Of a DNA stretch of 64,000 nt, positions 26,640 through 34,622 are shown piece after piece. This stretch comes from Pseudoxanthomonas sp. X-1. Lineage in GTDB: Bacteria > Pseudomonadota > Gammaproteobacteria > Xanthomonadales > Xanthomonadaceae. The position numbers and the translations under genes are program-made. The notes beneath the pieces were generated by a model, which was given only the letters and a program-made list of their open reading frames with translations, did not search any database and was not told where the DNA came from. Position 1 is the first letter of the stretch; the number at the start of each line of letters is the position of its first letter. Location: assembly GCF_020042665.1 (NCBI RefSeq), contig NZ_CP083376.1, positions 2,640,001-2,704,000 of the forward strand, read 5' to 3'.

Positions 26640-27329
26640 ATGGCAACCACATCGGCGCCCGAGCAATCGGTATCGCCCATCATTGTTCCGGGCCAGCTCA
26701 CGCTGCGCACCATACGCGGCAAGAACGGCCCGTTCACCGTCGGCCGCCTTGTCACCCCCATCGGCAAGTTCGCGGTCAAGGATGCGGAGCTGGAGCAGTA
26801 CCCCGAAGGAAAATACGACGGGGAATTCATCATCCGCTACATCTTCCCGAAGTCCTATCCGGTCGGCGACGGCATGCGGTTCGAGATCCGCGCCAACCTG
26901 GACGGAATGACGCTCAACGGAATCGACAAACTGAGCCGCGACGAAGCCCGAAGCTTCGCCACCCAGGACGTCGATCCACTCGATGAAGAGCTGGGGACGC
27001 AGCCTGCAGCAACGCCGGCCAAGTCTGCCAAGGCCTCCACGCCCGCCAAGCACGCACCCGTGCAGGCGTCGGCGGATCCTCTGGTCGATACCACGCCCTT
27101 CGGTGTGGATGCGCCGACGCCCGCTGCGGCGGCTGCCCCCGGCAGCACCGAAGATGGCGACGCCGCTCTGTTCGGTCTGCTGTGGCCGCTGGGCGAGTCC
27201 GTGAAATTGGATTCGACCATCGACCGCCGCGCCCTGCGCGCGCAGATCGCCCGCCTGGGCGAACTGGGTTTTGCGTTGGACTTCAAGACGCAGGAGTGGA
27301 GCCGTCAGGCCGAACTGCAACCTGCGTGA
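26640..27329 (+). CDS. DUF3275 family ICE protein
   Basis: The protein has 229 residues. The ATG at 26640 follows TCAGGAGAACC. The N-terminal half is the DUF3275 domain (LTLRTIRGKNGPFTVGRL, KDAELEQYPEGKYDGEFII, MTLNGIDKLSRDEARSFA). A long Ala/Pro/Lys linker (about 115-165) leads to a C-terminal Leu-rich helix pair around ALFGLLWPLGESVKLDSTID. The domain is typical of ICEs and has no known activity. The gene has its own leader hairpin. Confidence 0.87.
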   Translation: MATTSAPEQSVSPIIVPGQLTLRTIRGKNGPFTVGRLVTPIGKFAVKDAELEQYPEGKYDGEFIIRYIFPKSYPVGDGMRFEIRANLDGMTLNGIDKLSRDEARSFATQDVDPLDEELGTQPAATPAKSAKASTPAKHAPVQASADPLVDTTPFGVDAPTPAAAAAPGSTEDGDAALFGLLWPLGESVKLDSTIDRRALRAQIARLGELGFALDFKTQEWSRQAELQPA

Positions 27330-27423
27330 TCGCAGACGCCGCATCCGCGGTGTTCTTCATCCACCCGCCGGGGTTCCTTCCCCCTGCGGGGGAGGCCTCG
27401 GCCATTTTCTGGAGGTCTCCATC

Positions 27424-27765
27424 ATGTCCACCATCGCTTTCGATGTACCCCGTTCCGCGCTGGATGAATCCGCATGGCGAGCTGTTTGCAAGACAGCCGC
27501 CGAGCACGCCCAGCGTGGTTGCGGCCTGTCCTGGGATCATTGGGTCACGCTTTTCAGTTCGGAGATCGACGCGCAAGCTAGTCGGTTGCCGGAAAGCCAG
27601 CGAGCTCAGGCCCTGGAAATCGCAGCCCACGAATGGGACTACGCAACACCCGCCGAGCGGCAGGAAGCCCAGGACTGGAATGCGGAGCATGGCTATTGCT
27701 CGCATGGGATCGAGTTCGGCTACTGCCCGGCCGGTTGTGATCGCGACGATGACGACTGGGACTAA
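27424..27765 (+). CDS. Conserved ICE hypothetical protein, Cys/Asp-rich C-terminus
   Basis: The protein has 113 residues. The ATG at 27424 follows CTGGAGGTCTCC. It ends in HGYCSHGIEFGYCPAGCDRD followed by four Asp/Trp residues, so three cysteines and two histidines could form a zinc site. No known domain is recognised. A leader with a CCCCC/GGGGG hairpin precedes it and an intrinsic terminator follows. Confidence 0.7.
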   Translation: MSTIAFDVPRSALDESAWRAVCKTAAEHAQRGCGLSWDHWVTLFSSEIDAQASRLPESQRAQALEIAAHEWDYATPAERQEAQDWNAEHGYCSHGIEFGYCPAGCDRDDDDWD

Positions 27766-27786
27766 GGGCAAAGCATAGGTTCCTTC

Positions 27787-27804
27787 GCCGCACCTGCGGC
27801 TTTT
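27787..27804 (+). terminator. Rho-independent terminator
   Basis: GCCGCA (27787-27792) pairs with TGCGGC (27795-27800) around a two-base gap; TTTTC follows. The loop is very tight, so the stem probably opens by a pair. Confidence 0.6.
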
Positions 27805-27869
27805 CATCACCCGCCGGGAGGCCCTCCCCGTGGGGAGGCCTCCGGCTCTACTTTTCCAGGAGGCCTCTC

Positions 27870-28277
27870 ATGGGCTGGTATTTCTCACCCCAATCGCGGT
27901 CTGAACTGATCGCGGAACTGATCGCACCGCAAGAGACCGAGCGCGCCAGCGTCAAGGTCATCGCCCACGCGCTGCGCGGCAACGTCCTCTGGTCTGTCGC
28001 GGAAGTGACGGCCAAGGTCGAAGGCGTACATCGTGATCTCGCGCCGGGCCAATCCCTGCGCTACATCCGCTGCGATCTGCTTGAACGCAGCGGCGGCCAG
28101 TGGGGTTACAAGCCGCTGGACGAGTCCATGCACCCGTACTACTACTCGTGCCCGCTGTCCTATCTGGACCTTGCACCGGAGCAGTCTGCCGAATGGCGTG
28201 CAGGCGTTCGCGCCTACCACGCTCGGCGACGCACACCCACGGCTGTCACGGCACCCGCCGCAACGCTGATGGTCTGA
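27870..28277 (+). CDS. Conserved ICE protein (DUF6927-like), unknown function
   Basis: The protein has 135 residues. CCAGGAGGCCTCTC precedes the ATG. The N-terminus MGWYFSPQSRSELIAELIAP and the centre CDLLERSGGQWGYKPLDESMHPYYYSCPLSYLDL (read in parts) are highly typical of a small ICE family that I associate, without certainty, with DUF6927. It is cytoplasmic with no membrane segment. The leader contains a large hairpin (about 27811-27843) whose right arm repeats the GGAGGCCTC of the ribosome-binding site. Confidence 0.72.
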   Translation: MGWYFSPQSRSELIAELIAPQETERASVKVIAHALRGNVLWSVAEVTAKVEGVHRDLAPGQSLRYIRCDLLERSGGQWGYKPLDESMHPYYYSCPLSYLDLAPEQSAEWRAGVRAYHARRRTPTAVTAPAATLMV

Positions 28278-28293
28278 GCCAGGAGGAACCGAC

Positions 28294-28554
28294 ATGGACC
28301 TGATCCTCGCTGCGCTCTCCCCCTCGCTGCTGGCGCTCGTTGAAGGGAGTTTGTCCAACGACGAAGTGTCCTCCGACGAGGAGATGCTGGCGTACTTCAT
28401 CGACAACGGCCTCACCGAGAAACAGGCGCGGCAGGCACTGACCTACCGCGACCAGTACCTCAACAACATCTACCTGGACGGCTTCACGCCGATCACCGCG
28501 GTGGACGAGGTGCTTCACTTCAACCCGCACACCCGGCAGTTCGAGCCGGACTGA
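28294..28554 (+). CDS. Small acidic conserved ICE protein
   Basis: The protein has 86 residues, starts 16 bases after the previous stop and follows AGGAGGAACC, so the two genes are cotranscribed. It is acidic and helical (LSNDEVSSDEEMLAYFIDNG, LTEKQARQALTYRDQYLNNIY). No domain is recognised. The strong ribosome-binding site and codon use support it. Confidence 0.72.
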   Translation: MDLILAALSPSLLALVEGSLSNDEVSSDEEMLAYFIDNGLTEKQARQALTYRDQYLNNIYLDGFTPITAVDEVLHFNPHTRQFEPD

Positions 28555-28630
28555 GCGGTTTTCTTCCACCCCCAGGGGCAGCACTTGCCCCAGCGGGCGG
28601 TGCTGTTCCCGTTCATCCGAGGACACCACC

Positions 28631-29281
28631 ATGCCCGCACACACTTCTTCCACCACGCTGTACCGCATCGACGAATGCCCGGATGTGATGGCCGACGCCT
28701 GCGTCGGCGACGACCAGGGCAACCTGATCTTCCTGTCGATCTGGGCGCGGGACACCGCCGTCCAGCAGTTCCTCGCTCGCCTGACCCTTGGGCGCGACGA
28801 GCAGGGACTGGACCAGTTTCACGTCATCACCGACCAGGGCGGCAGCGTCCCGGTGTTCATCGGCAACGTCGATCGCCTGGAAAAGCGCATCACGCGCGCC
28901 TACCGGCGAACGCTGTTCGGTTCGCTGTCCAACGTGTGGCTGTTCGACCGGCGCTGCGTCAAGCCCGACAAGGCCAACGCCAGCGCGCTGGCATTGCTGC
29001 CACGCGACAGCGCCCACAGGCTTGACCGCCTGTGGACGCTGGTGCGGGACACGTGCCCGTTGCCGCTGCTCGACCACTGGCGCGAGACCGTGCTGGAACT
29101 GCTGCAAAGCCGCGAGATGCTGGGCCGCCTTCCGTTCGCCCTCGGGCCGCTGGAAGGCCATCGGCTCGCCATCGACGTGCCGACGCTGACCCTGGCGCTG
29201 GGCTCCCTGATCCGCAGTGACGTGCTCACCGCCTATCCATACCCGGCCAAGATCTGGACGCCGGAAGTGGTAGCGGCCTGA
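28631..29281 (+). CDS. Conserved ICE hypothetical protein
   Basis: The protein has 216 residues. GAGGACACCACC precedes the ATG. It is a soluble protein without recognised domain. Typical blocks are LYRIDECPDVMADACVGDDQ, FIGNVDRLEKRITRAYRRTL and FALGPLEGHRLAIDVPTLTL. The leader carries a GGGGCA/TGCCCC hairpin. Function unknown; the gene is part of the conserved ICE backbone. Confidence 0.72.
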   Translation: MPAHTSSTTLYRIDECPDVMADACVGDDQGNLIFLSIWARDTAVQQFLARLTLGRDEQGLDQFHVITDQGGSVPVFIGNVDRLEKRITRAYRRTLFGSLSNVWLFDRRCVKPDKANASALALLPRDSAHRLDRLWTLVRDTCPLPLLDHWRETVLELLQSREMLGRLPFALGPLEGHRLAIDVPTLTLALGSLIRSDVLTAYPYPAKIWTPEVVAA

Positions 29282-29345
29282 CCCACCCTCGGAGGCACGC
29301 CTTGGTGTGCTTCCGTCTTTCATCCCCGCCAACCAGGAGACTTCC

Positions 29346-30455
29346 ATGGCCCTCATGTTCCCGCGGCTTGCCCGCAATTTCGTGAAGAACGGGTATTTCC
29401 CGACTGATGAACCCACGCTCGAAAGAGCCCTCAACGCACTGATGCCCAGCGACGGGCCGATGTGCATCCTCGATCCCTGCGCCGGCGAAGGCGTAGCGAT
29501 CGCCGAAGCCGCCCACGCCCTCGGGCGCGAGCAGGCCAAGGCGTTCGCCGTTGAGTTCGACGCGGAGCGGGCACGCCATGCCCGCGGCCTGGTCGATCAC
29601 TGCCTGCACGCGGACCTGATGGACACGATGGTCTCCAAGCAGTCGTTCGGACTGCTCTGGCTCAACCCGCCGTATGGCGACCTGTCCAAGGACGTCAACG
29701 GCAACATCGGCTATCAGGGCCAGGGTCGTGCCCGCCTCGAAAAACTGTTCTACCAGCGCAGTTTGTCGTTGCTGCAATACGGCGGCGTGCTGGTCTTCAT
29801 CGTCCCCGGCTACGTGCTCGACGCGGAGCTGGTCGGCTGGCTGACGCGCCACTACACCGACCTGCGCATCTACCGAGCGGTGGAGACGCAGTTCAAGCAA
29901 GTTGTGATCTTCGGCCGGCGGGTGCGCCAGCGCGAGCAGGCCTCGGATGGCGTCAAGGCCGTGCGCAATCTGCTGCTGCAGGTTGGGCAAGGCGAGATCG
30001 AAGCTGACGAACTGCCGAGCGAATGGCCGTTCCTGCCGTACATCGTCCCCGCCAGTCCGGCCGAGCCGGAGCATTTCTTCCGCGTGACGATGGAGCCCGA
30101 GCAGTTCGCCGACGAGGTTGGCAGGCTGCAAGGCCTCTGGCCGTCGCAGGACACGCACCTGGGGGCCGCGCAGCAGTCGCTGCGTCCACCGGCGCGGGCC
30201 TTGTCCCACTGGCATCTCGCCCTGGCTCTGGCCGCAGGCGCGATCTCGGGGGTTGTGCGCTCCAAGACGGGGCGCGTGCTCGTCGTCAAAGGTGACACCC
30301 ACAAGGACAAGACGCTCCAGCGGGAATTCACCGAACGCGAAGACGGCTCCATCGCCGAGACCCGCATCCTCACCGACAAGTTCGTACCTGTCATCCGCGC
30401 GTGGGACATGACGCCTGGCTCCCCGACACGGGGCGACGTCTTGACCATTCGTTAA
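29346..30455 (+). CDS. DUF6094-type SAM-dependent methyltransferase-like protein
   Basis: The protein has 369 residues. The ATG at 29346 follows CAGGAGACTTCC. The Rossmann SAM-binding motif is ILDPCAGEGVAIAEAA (about 38-53) and the acidic end of strand 2 is FAVEFDAERARHA. The catalytic LLWLNPPYGD (about 103-112) is the NPPY signature of N6-adenine or related DNA/RNA amino-methylases. The C-terminal half is unlike known target-recognition domains. I infer a DNA-methylase-like enzyme of the ICE backbone. Two small genes separate it from an SNF2-like helicase. Substrate unknown. Confidence 0.8.
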   Translation: MALMFPRLARNFVKNGYFPTDEPTLERALNALMPSDGPMCILDPCAGEGVAIAEAAHALGREQAKAFAVEFDAERARHARGLVDHCLHADLMDTMVSKQSFGLLWLNPPYGDLSKDVNGNIGYQGQGRARLEKLFYQRSLSLLQYGGVLVFIVPGYVLDAELVGWLTRHYTDLRIYRAVETQFKQVVIFGRRVRQREQASDGVKAVRNLLLQVGQGEIEADELPSEWPFLPYIVPASPAEPEHFFRVTMEPEQFADEVGRLQGLWPSQDTHLGAAQQSLRPPARALSHWHLALALAAGAISGVVRSKTGRVLVVKGDTHKDKTLQREFTEREDGSIAETRILTDKFVPVIRAWDMTPGSPTRGDVLTIR

Positions 30456-30505
30456 TCCACCGGACGCGCTGCTGTCCTGCTGTACCACATCGAAGGAGAA
30501 ACACC

Positions 30506-30826
30506 ATGTTCCCAAATCCGTTCAAGCGGCCCGCGCCGCAGAAGCAACCGTTGTTCGCACCGGGCTCGCTGAAGTTGAGCGAGAAGGTGCATTGGTTGGC
30601 CCGCAAAGGCCTGATCGACCCCTTGACCTATGTCCAGCGCCATGTGCGCGGTGACTGGGGCGAGATCGACAAGGCCACCCGCAAGGCCAACGACGTCGCA
30701 CTCCAACAGGACAACCTGATGATCTCCTACTACCGGATCACGCCGGAGCTGGTTCTGATCGTCAAGACCAGCGAAGACCACCAGACCACGGTTGTCCAGC
30801 TTCCCGAAGAGCGCGACATGATCTGA
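30506..30826 (+). CDS. Small ICE protein, paralogue of the next gene
   Basis: The protein has 106 residues. GAAGGAGAAACACC precedes the ATG. A central block (LSEKVHWLARKGLIDPLTYVQRHVRGDWGEID) is shared with the protein at 30916. Between them the motif RHVRGDWG and a spacing of aromatic residues are identical. It has no recognised domain; it is similar in style to small plasmid proteins with an RHxxGDWG motif. Confidence 0.75.
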   Translation: MFPNPFKRPAPQKQPLFAPGSLKLSEKVHWLARKGLIDPLTYVQRHVRGDWGEIDKATRKANDVALQQDNLMISYYRITPELVLIVKTSEDHQTTVVQLPEERDMI

Positions 30827-30915
30827 AGTCACCCATCGTCATCCCAGTCACCTGACGGAGCCACTTCACTCCGCCAGGGGTGTCGTGGCTCAATGAATCC
30901 ATCAAGGAGGAATCC

Positions 30916-31221
30916 ATGGCATCCCGACACATCGAAACCTACTGCCAGGACCTGCTGTTTCCGGTAGGTGCACTCATCCTCAGCGAAGGTATCGACCGCC
31001 TGGTCCGCGCCGGTCGTCTTGACCCGATTCCGTACTTCCGTCGCCATGTCCGTGGCGACTGGGGGGACGTCAGCGACGGGCAATGGCAAGCCAACGGCAT
31101 CGCACTTCAATCGGGTGCTTTGCTGGAATCGCACTACGTGATTCATCGTGCGCTGCGCATTCGCATCGTCACCGATGCGAAACGCCATCTCACATCCATC
31201 GTGCTGCCGTCCGAAGACTAA
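30916..31221 (+). CDS. Small ICE protein, paralogue of the previous gene
   Basis: The protein has 101 residues. The ATG at 30916 follows CAAGGAGGAATCC. The block LSEGIDRLVRAGRLDPIPYFRRHVRGDWGDVS lines up with the neighbour at 30506, as does the C-terminal TDAKRHLTSIVLPSED with TSEDHQTTVVQLPEE. The pair probably arose by tandem duplication. Function unknown. Confidence 0.75.
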   Translation: MASRHIETYCQDLLFPVGALILSEGIDRLVRAGRLDPIPYFRRHVRGDWGDVSDGQWQANGIALQSGALLESHYVIHRALRIRIVTDAKRHLTSIVLPSED

Positions 31222-31234
31222 GCACATTTCACCA

Positions 31235-31257
31235 GCAGGCCGCCAGCGCCTGCGTTT
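31235..31257 (+). terminator. Stem-loop terminator before the helicase gene
   Basis: GCAGGC (31235-31240) pairs with GCCTGC (31248-31253); GTTTTCC follows. Confidence 0.65.
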
Positions 31258-31358
31258 TCCATCCACCGTCGGCCGTGTGCCGATTGATCTTCCCACCCTG
31301 GGGCAGGCCATTGCCCCTTTGGGGGTGGTGCATGCCCCATTTTCTTTGGAGCATCACC

Positions 31359-33638
31359 ATGTCCCTCGATCTCGAAAACACTACCGCCGAAGCCACGCCC
31401 GTACAGGGCGAACTGCTCGACGCGGAATCCAACCCTCTGACCCTGAGCCTTCAGGATTTTGTCGGCGAGTTCGGCGACGAACTGCTCGACGCCCTCAACA
31501 GCGCCAATCCGCCGGTCTATACCGGCCAGCCGCAGGCGCATCGTCAACTCGTCGTCGCCAGCCTCAAACGCAAGCTATTCCAAGCCCAAGCCGAAGTCGT
31601 CCATGCCGCCGCCGAGCTGCTGATCGACCGTGGCGAACACGCCGCGATCGTCAACGGCGAGATGGGTTGCGGCAAAACGACCGTTGGTATCGCCACAGCC
31701 GCCGTGCTCAACGCCGAAGGCTATCGCCGTACCCTGGTTCTTTCTCCACCGCACCTGGTCTACAAGTGGCGGCGCGAGATCCAGGAGACGGTGGCAGGCG
31801 CCAAGGTCTGGGTGCTCAACGGCCCGGACACGCTGGTCAAGCTCATCAAGCTGCGCGAGCAGTTGGGTGTGCAGCCCACGGGCCAGGAGTTCTTTGTCCT
31901 GGGGCGCGTCAGGATGCGGATGGGATTCCACTGGAAGCCTGTCTTCACCACGCGGCGCACCCGCCATGGCGACGTGGCAGCGTGCCCTGACTGCGGCACG
32001 GTCATCACCGACCTCGACGGCGAGCCGGTCAACCCGGTCGCGCTCGAAGCCGAGGAGTACCGCAGGAAGTGCAGCCATTGCGCCGCGCCCCTGTGGACAT
32101 TGATCCGCCCGCGCAGCCTGTCCGGCAGCGACCAGTCCTCGGCCGTGCTGAAAGCGTTGAAGCGCATCCCGACGATCGGGGAAGTCACCGCGCAGAAGCT
32201 GATGCAGAAGTTCGGCGACGGGTTCCTGGCGTCGATGCTGGGCGACAACATCCATGAGTTCATCAACCTCATGGACGGCAACGGCGAGCTGGTGTTTTCC
32301 GACCGTCAAGCCACGCGCATGGAACGTGCGATGGCCAACATGGAGTTCGGTTTTGGCGAGGGCGGCTATCAACCGTCCGAGTTCATCAAGCGCTACCTGC
32401 CGCAAGGCACGTTCGACCTGCTCATCGCCGACGAGGCCCACGAGTACAAGAACGGCGGCAGCGCCCAGGGCCAGGCCATGGGCGTGCTGGCGGCGAAGGC
32501 TCGCAAGACCTTACTGCTGACCGGCACGTTGATGGGCGGCTACGGCGACGATCTGTTCCACCTGCTGTTCCGAGCCCTTCCCGGGCGGATGATCGAAGAC
32601 GGCTATCGCCCGACCACGAGCGGCAGCATGACCTCGGCCGCGATGGCGTTCATGCGCGATCACGGTGTCCTGAAGGACATTTATTCCGAGAGCACCGGGA
32701 CGGCGCACAAGACCGCGAAAGGCACGAAAGTCAGTGTCAGAACGGTCAAAGCTCCGGGCTTCGGCCCCAAGGGCGTGCTGCGCTGCATCCTGCCGTTCAC
32801 GATCTTCCTCAAACTCAGAGACATCGGCGGCAACGTCCTGCCACCGTATGACGAGGAGTTCCGTGAAGTCGCGATGGACACGGCGCAAGCCGCGGCCTAC
32901 CGCGATCTGGCGGGTCGGCTGACCGCGGAGCTGAAACAGGCTCTGGCGCGACGCGATACAACCTTGCTGGGTGTGGTCCTCAACGTGCTGCTGGCCTGGC
33001 CGGACTGCTGCTTCCGGTCGGAGACCGTGGTGCATCCGCGCACACGCAATACCTTGGCGTTCGTCCCGGCTCAGTTCAACGAGTTCGAGATCAGCCCCAA
33101 GGAGCGTGAGCTGATCGACATCTGCAGGGAAGAGAAAGCACAGGGCCGCAAGGTTCTGGCCTACACGGTCTATACCGGCACGCGCGACACGACTAGCCGG
33201 TTGAAGGTATTGCTGGAGCAGGAAGGCTTCAAAGTGGCGGTACTGCGCGCAAGCGTGGATGCCAGCCGCCGCGAGGACTGGATCGCCGAGCAGTTGGACC
33301 GTGGCATCGACGTGCTCATCACCAATCCCGAGCTTGTCAAGACGGGATTGGACCTGTTGGAGTTTCCGACGATCGTGTTCATGCAGTCGGGCTACAACGT
33401 GTATTCGCTCCAGCAGGCGGCACGCCGCTCTTGGCGTATCGGGCAGAAGCTGTCCGTGCGCGTGATCTACCTGGGCTACGCCGGCTCCTCGCAGATGACC
33501 TGCCTGGAGCTGATGGCCAAGAAGATCATGGTCTCGCAGTCCACTTCGGGCGATGTACCCGAATCGGGGCTCGATGTCCTGAACCAGGATGGTGATTCCG
33601 TCGAGGTCGCATTGGCCCGGCAATTGGTAACTGCGTGA
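31359..33638 (+). CDS. SNF2-like superfamily 2 helicase of the ICE backbone
   Basis: The protein has 759 residues. The ATG at 31359 follows TTTGGAGCATCACC. Walker A is VNGEMGCGKTTVGIA (about 97-111) and Walker B is LLIADEAHEYKNGGSA (about 352). Motif III is LLLTGTLMGGYGDD. The C-terminal helicase lobe carries VLITNPELVKTGLDLL and the motif VI QQAARRSWRIGQKLSVRV. A four-Cys zinc insert (ACPDCG ... CSHCAAP) lies near 205-245. It acts as a DNA translocase or remodeller; the exact role in the ICE is unknown. A strong leader hairpin precedes it and a terminator follows. Confidence 0.88.
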   Translation: MSLDLENTTAEATPVQGELLDAESNPLTLSLQDFVGEFGDELLDALNSANPPVYTGQPQAHRQLVVASLKRKLFQAQAEVVHAAAELLIDRGEHAAIVNGEMGCGKTTVGIATAAVLNAEGYRRTLVLSPPHLVYKWRREIQETVAGAKVWVLNGPDTLVKLIKLREQLGVQPTGQEFFVLGRVRMRMGFHWKPVFTTRRTRHGDVAACPDCGTVITDLDGEPVNPVALEAEEYRRKCSHCAAPLWTLIRPRSLSGSDQSSAVLKALKRIPTIGEVTAQKLMQKFGDGFLASMLGDNIHEFINLMDGNGELVFSDRQATRMERAMANMEFGFGEGGYQPSEFIKRYLPQGTFDLLIADEAHEYKNGGSAQGQAMGVLAAKARKTLLLTGTLMGGYGDDLFHLLFRALPGRMIEDGYRPTTSGSMTSAAMAFMRDHGVLKDIYSESTGTAHKTAKGTKVSVRTVKAPGFGPKGVLRCILPFTIFLKLRDIGGNVLPPYDEEFREVAMDTAQAAAYRDLAGRLTAELKQALARRDTTLLGVVLNVLLAWPDCCFRSETVVHPRTRNTLAFVPAQFNEFEISPKERELIDICREEKAQGRKVLAYTVYTGTRDTTSRLKVLLEQEGFKVAVLRASVDASRREDWIAEQLDRGIDVLITNPELVKTGLDLLEFPTIVFMQSGYNVYSLQQAARRSWRIGQKLSVRVIYLGYAGSSQMTCLELMAKKIMVSQSTSGDVPESGLDVLNQDGDSVEVALARQLVTA

Positions 33639-33647
33639 TCTGCTGTC

Positions 33648-33681
33648 TGCCGGCATCCTTTCGGGGGTGCCGGCATTTTTC
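33648..33681 (+). terminator. Rho-independent terminator, right end of the accessory backbone
   Basis: TGCCGGCATCC (33648-33658) pairs with GGGTGCCGGCA (33665-33675) and TTTTTC follows. Confidence 0.88.
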
Positions 33682-33776
33682 TAGGAAATTGCTGCTCGGA
33701 GGATTCGATCACCGCCCCGGTCCCAGCGCGGGGAAGGCTAAACTGATCAGACAATACCGAGATTCAAGGAGGCACT

Positions 33777-34556
33777 ATGGCTATGGTGATCGAAGCAGCA
33801 TATGCAGATGGTACTGGTGCAGCCAACGCACTGCATATGTCTCAGGCGCAGTGGGAAGAGTTGCAACGGGCGTACTGCGTCGGTGATCTGCTGATGCCTT
33901 GCTGCAACGCTCCAGCGATTCCCAAGGTTAGTGCTAATGGGTACCCCTTCTTCGCGCATCTAGGAGGTGCGTGCAGTACTTCCGAAGAAAGCCAATGGCA
34001 CCTGGCGGCCAAGATACTTGTGCGCAGCGTGCTTGAAGATCTTGGATTCCGTGCCTCGGTTGAAATGCCGGGTTCGGGTGATGCAGGTCGCTGGCAGGCT
34101 GATGTCTGGGGTGAGCGCAATGGGGTTAGGTTGGCTGTCGAGATCCAAAGATCGTATCAGTCGCTCCGTGACTACCGTAAACGCCAAGAGCGGTACCGCG
34201 AGGCGGGCATCAAGTCTCTTTGGTTGCTGCGGCAGGAGCGATATAGCACTCTCACCAAGAGCATGGGAAAGGAGCGTCTGCGCACCGAGTTTGGGGGCAA
34301 GTTCCCTTCGGCCGGCCACTTCGGCCCGTGCCTTTCTGACCTGCCGGTCGCGATGCTTGAGCTAGATCCGGCCCCAACGGTCAAGGGTGCCGGATTCTTC
34401 AACGCAACCCTTCCAAACATACTTGAAGCAGTGCTTAGTGAGCGCTTTCTTTGCATCAACGGTCTATGGTGTATCGATAACCTAGACTCGATGAATAACG
34501 CCGCCAGACTCGCGCGCGAGCGTTTCGCAGCCAATCGCTTGGCTGCAAAGATGTAG
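33777..34556 (+). CDS. CoiA-like nuclease-domain protein next to Gabija
   Basis: The protein has 259 residues. CAAGGAGGCACT precedes the ATG. A Cys pair (MPCCNAP) and GYPFFAHLGGACSTSEESQWHL match the N-terminal zinc-like part of CoiA-type proteins. The nuclease part shows RWQADVWGERNGVRLAVEIQRSYQS, with the PD-(D/E)xK-style ADV...EIQ residues, and ends in YREAGIKSLWLLRQ. CoiA family proteins are known from competence, but related copies occur in mobile elements. It points at gajB (convergent) and shares that block's lower GC. I infer an accessory defence nuclease; a plain restriction-like role is the alternative. Confidence 0.72.
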   Translation: MAMVIEAAYADGTGAANALHMSQAQWEELQRAYCVGDLLMPCCNAPAIPKVSANGYPFFAHLGGACSTSEESQWHLAAKILVRSVLEDLGFRASVEMPGSGDAGRWQADVWGERNGVRLAVEIQRSYQSLRDYRKRQERYREAGIKSLWLLRQERYSTLTKSMGKERLRTEFGGKFPSAGHFGPCLSDLPVAMLELDPAPTVKGAGFFNATLPNILEAVLSERFLCINGLWCIDNLDSMNNAARLARERFAANRLAAKM

Positions 34557-34622
34557 CTCGACTGTGGTGTTGCTCGACATGCGCCGACGCAGCACCGACA
34601 CTCCAGATTCCCGGGTTCACAC

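Noticed and set aside
28560..28600. A further CCCCCAGGGG word as a member of the palindrome family
   Set aside because: It is part of a different leader hairpin (GGGGCA/TGCCCC) and lacks the GTCCCC or TATCCCC arms.
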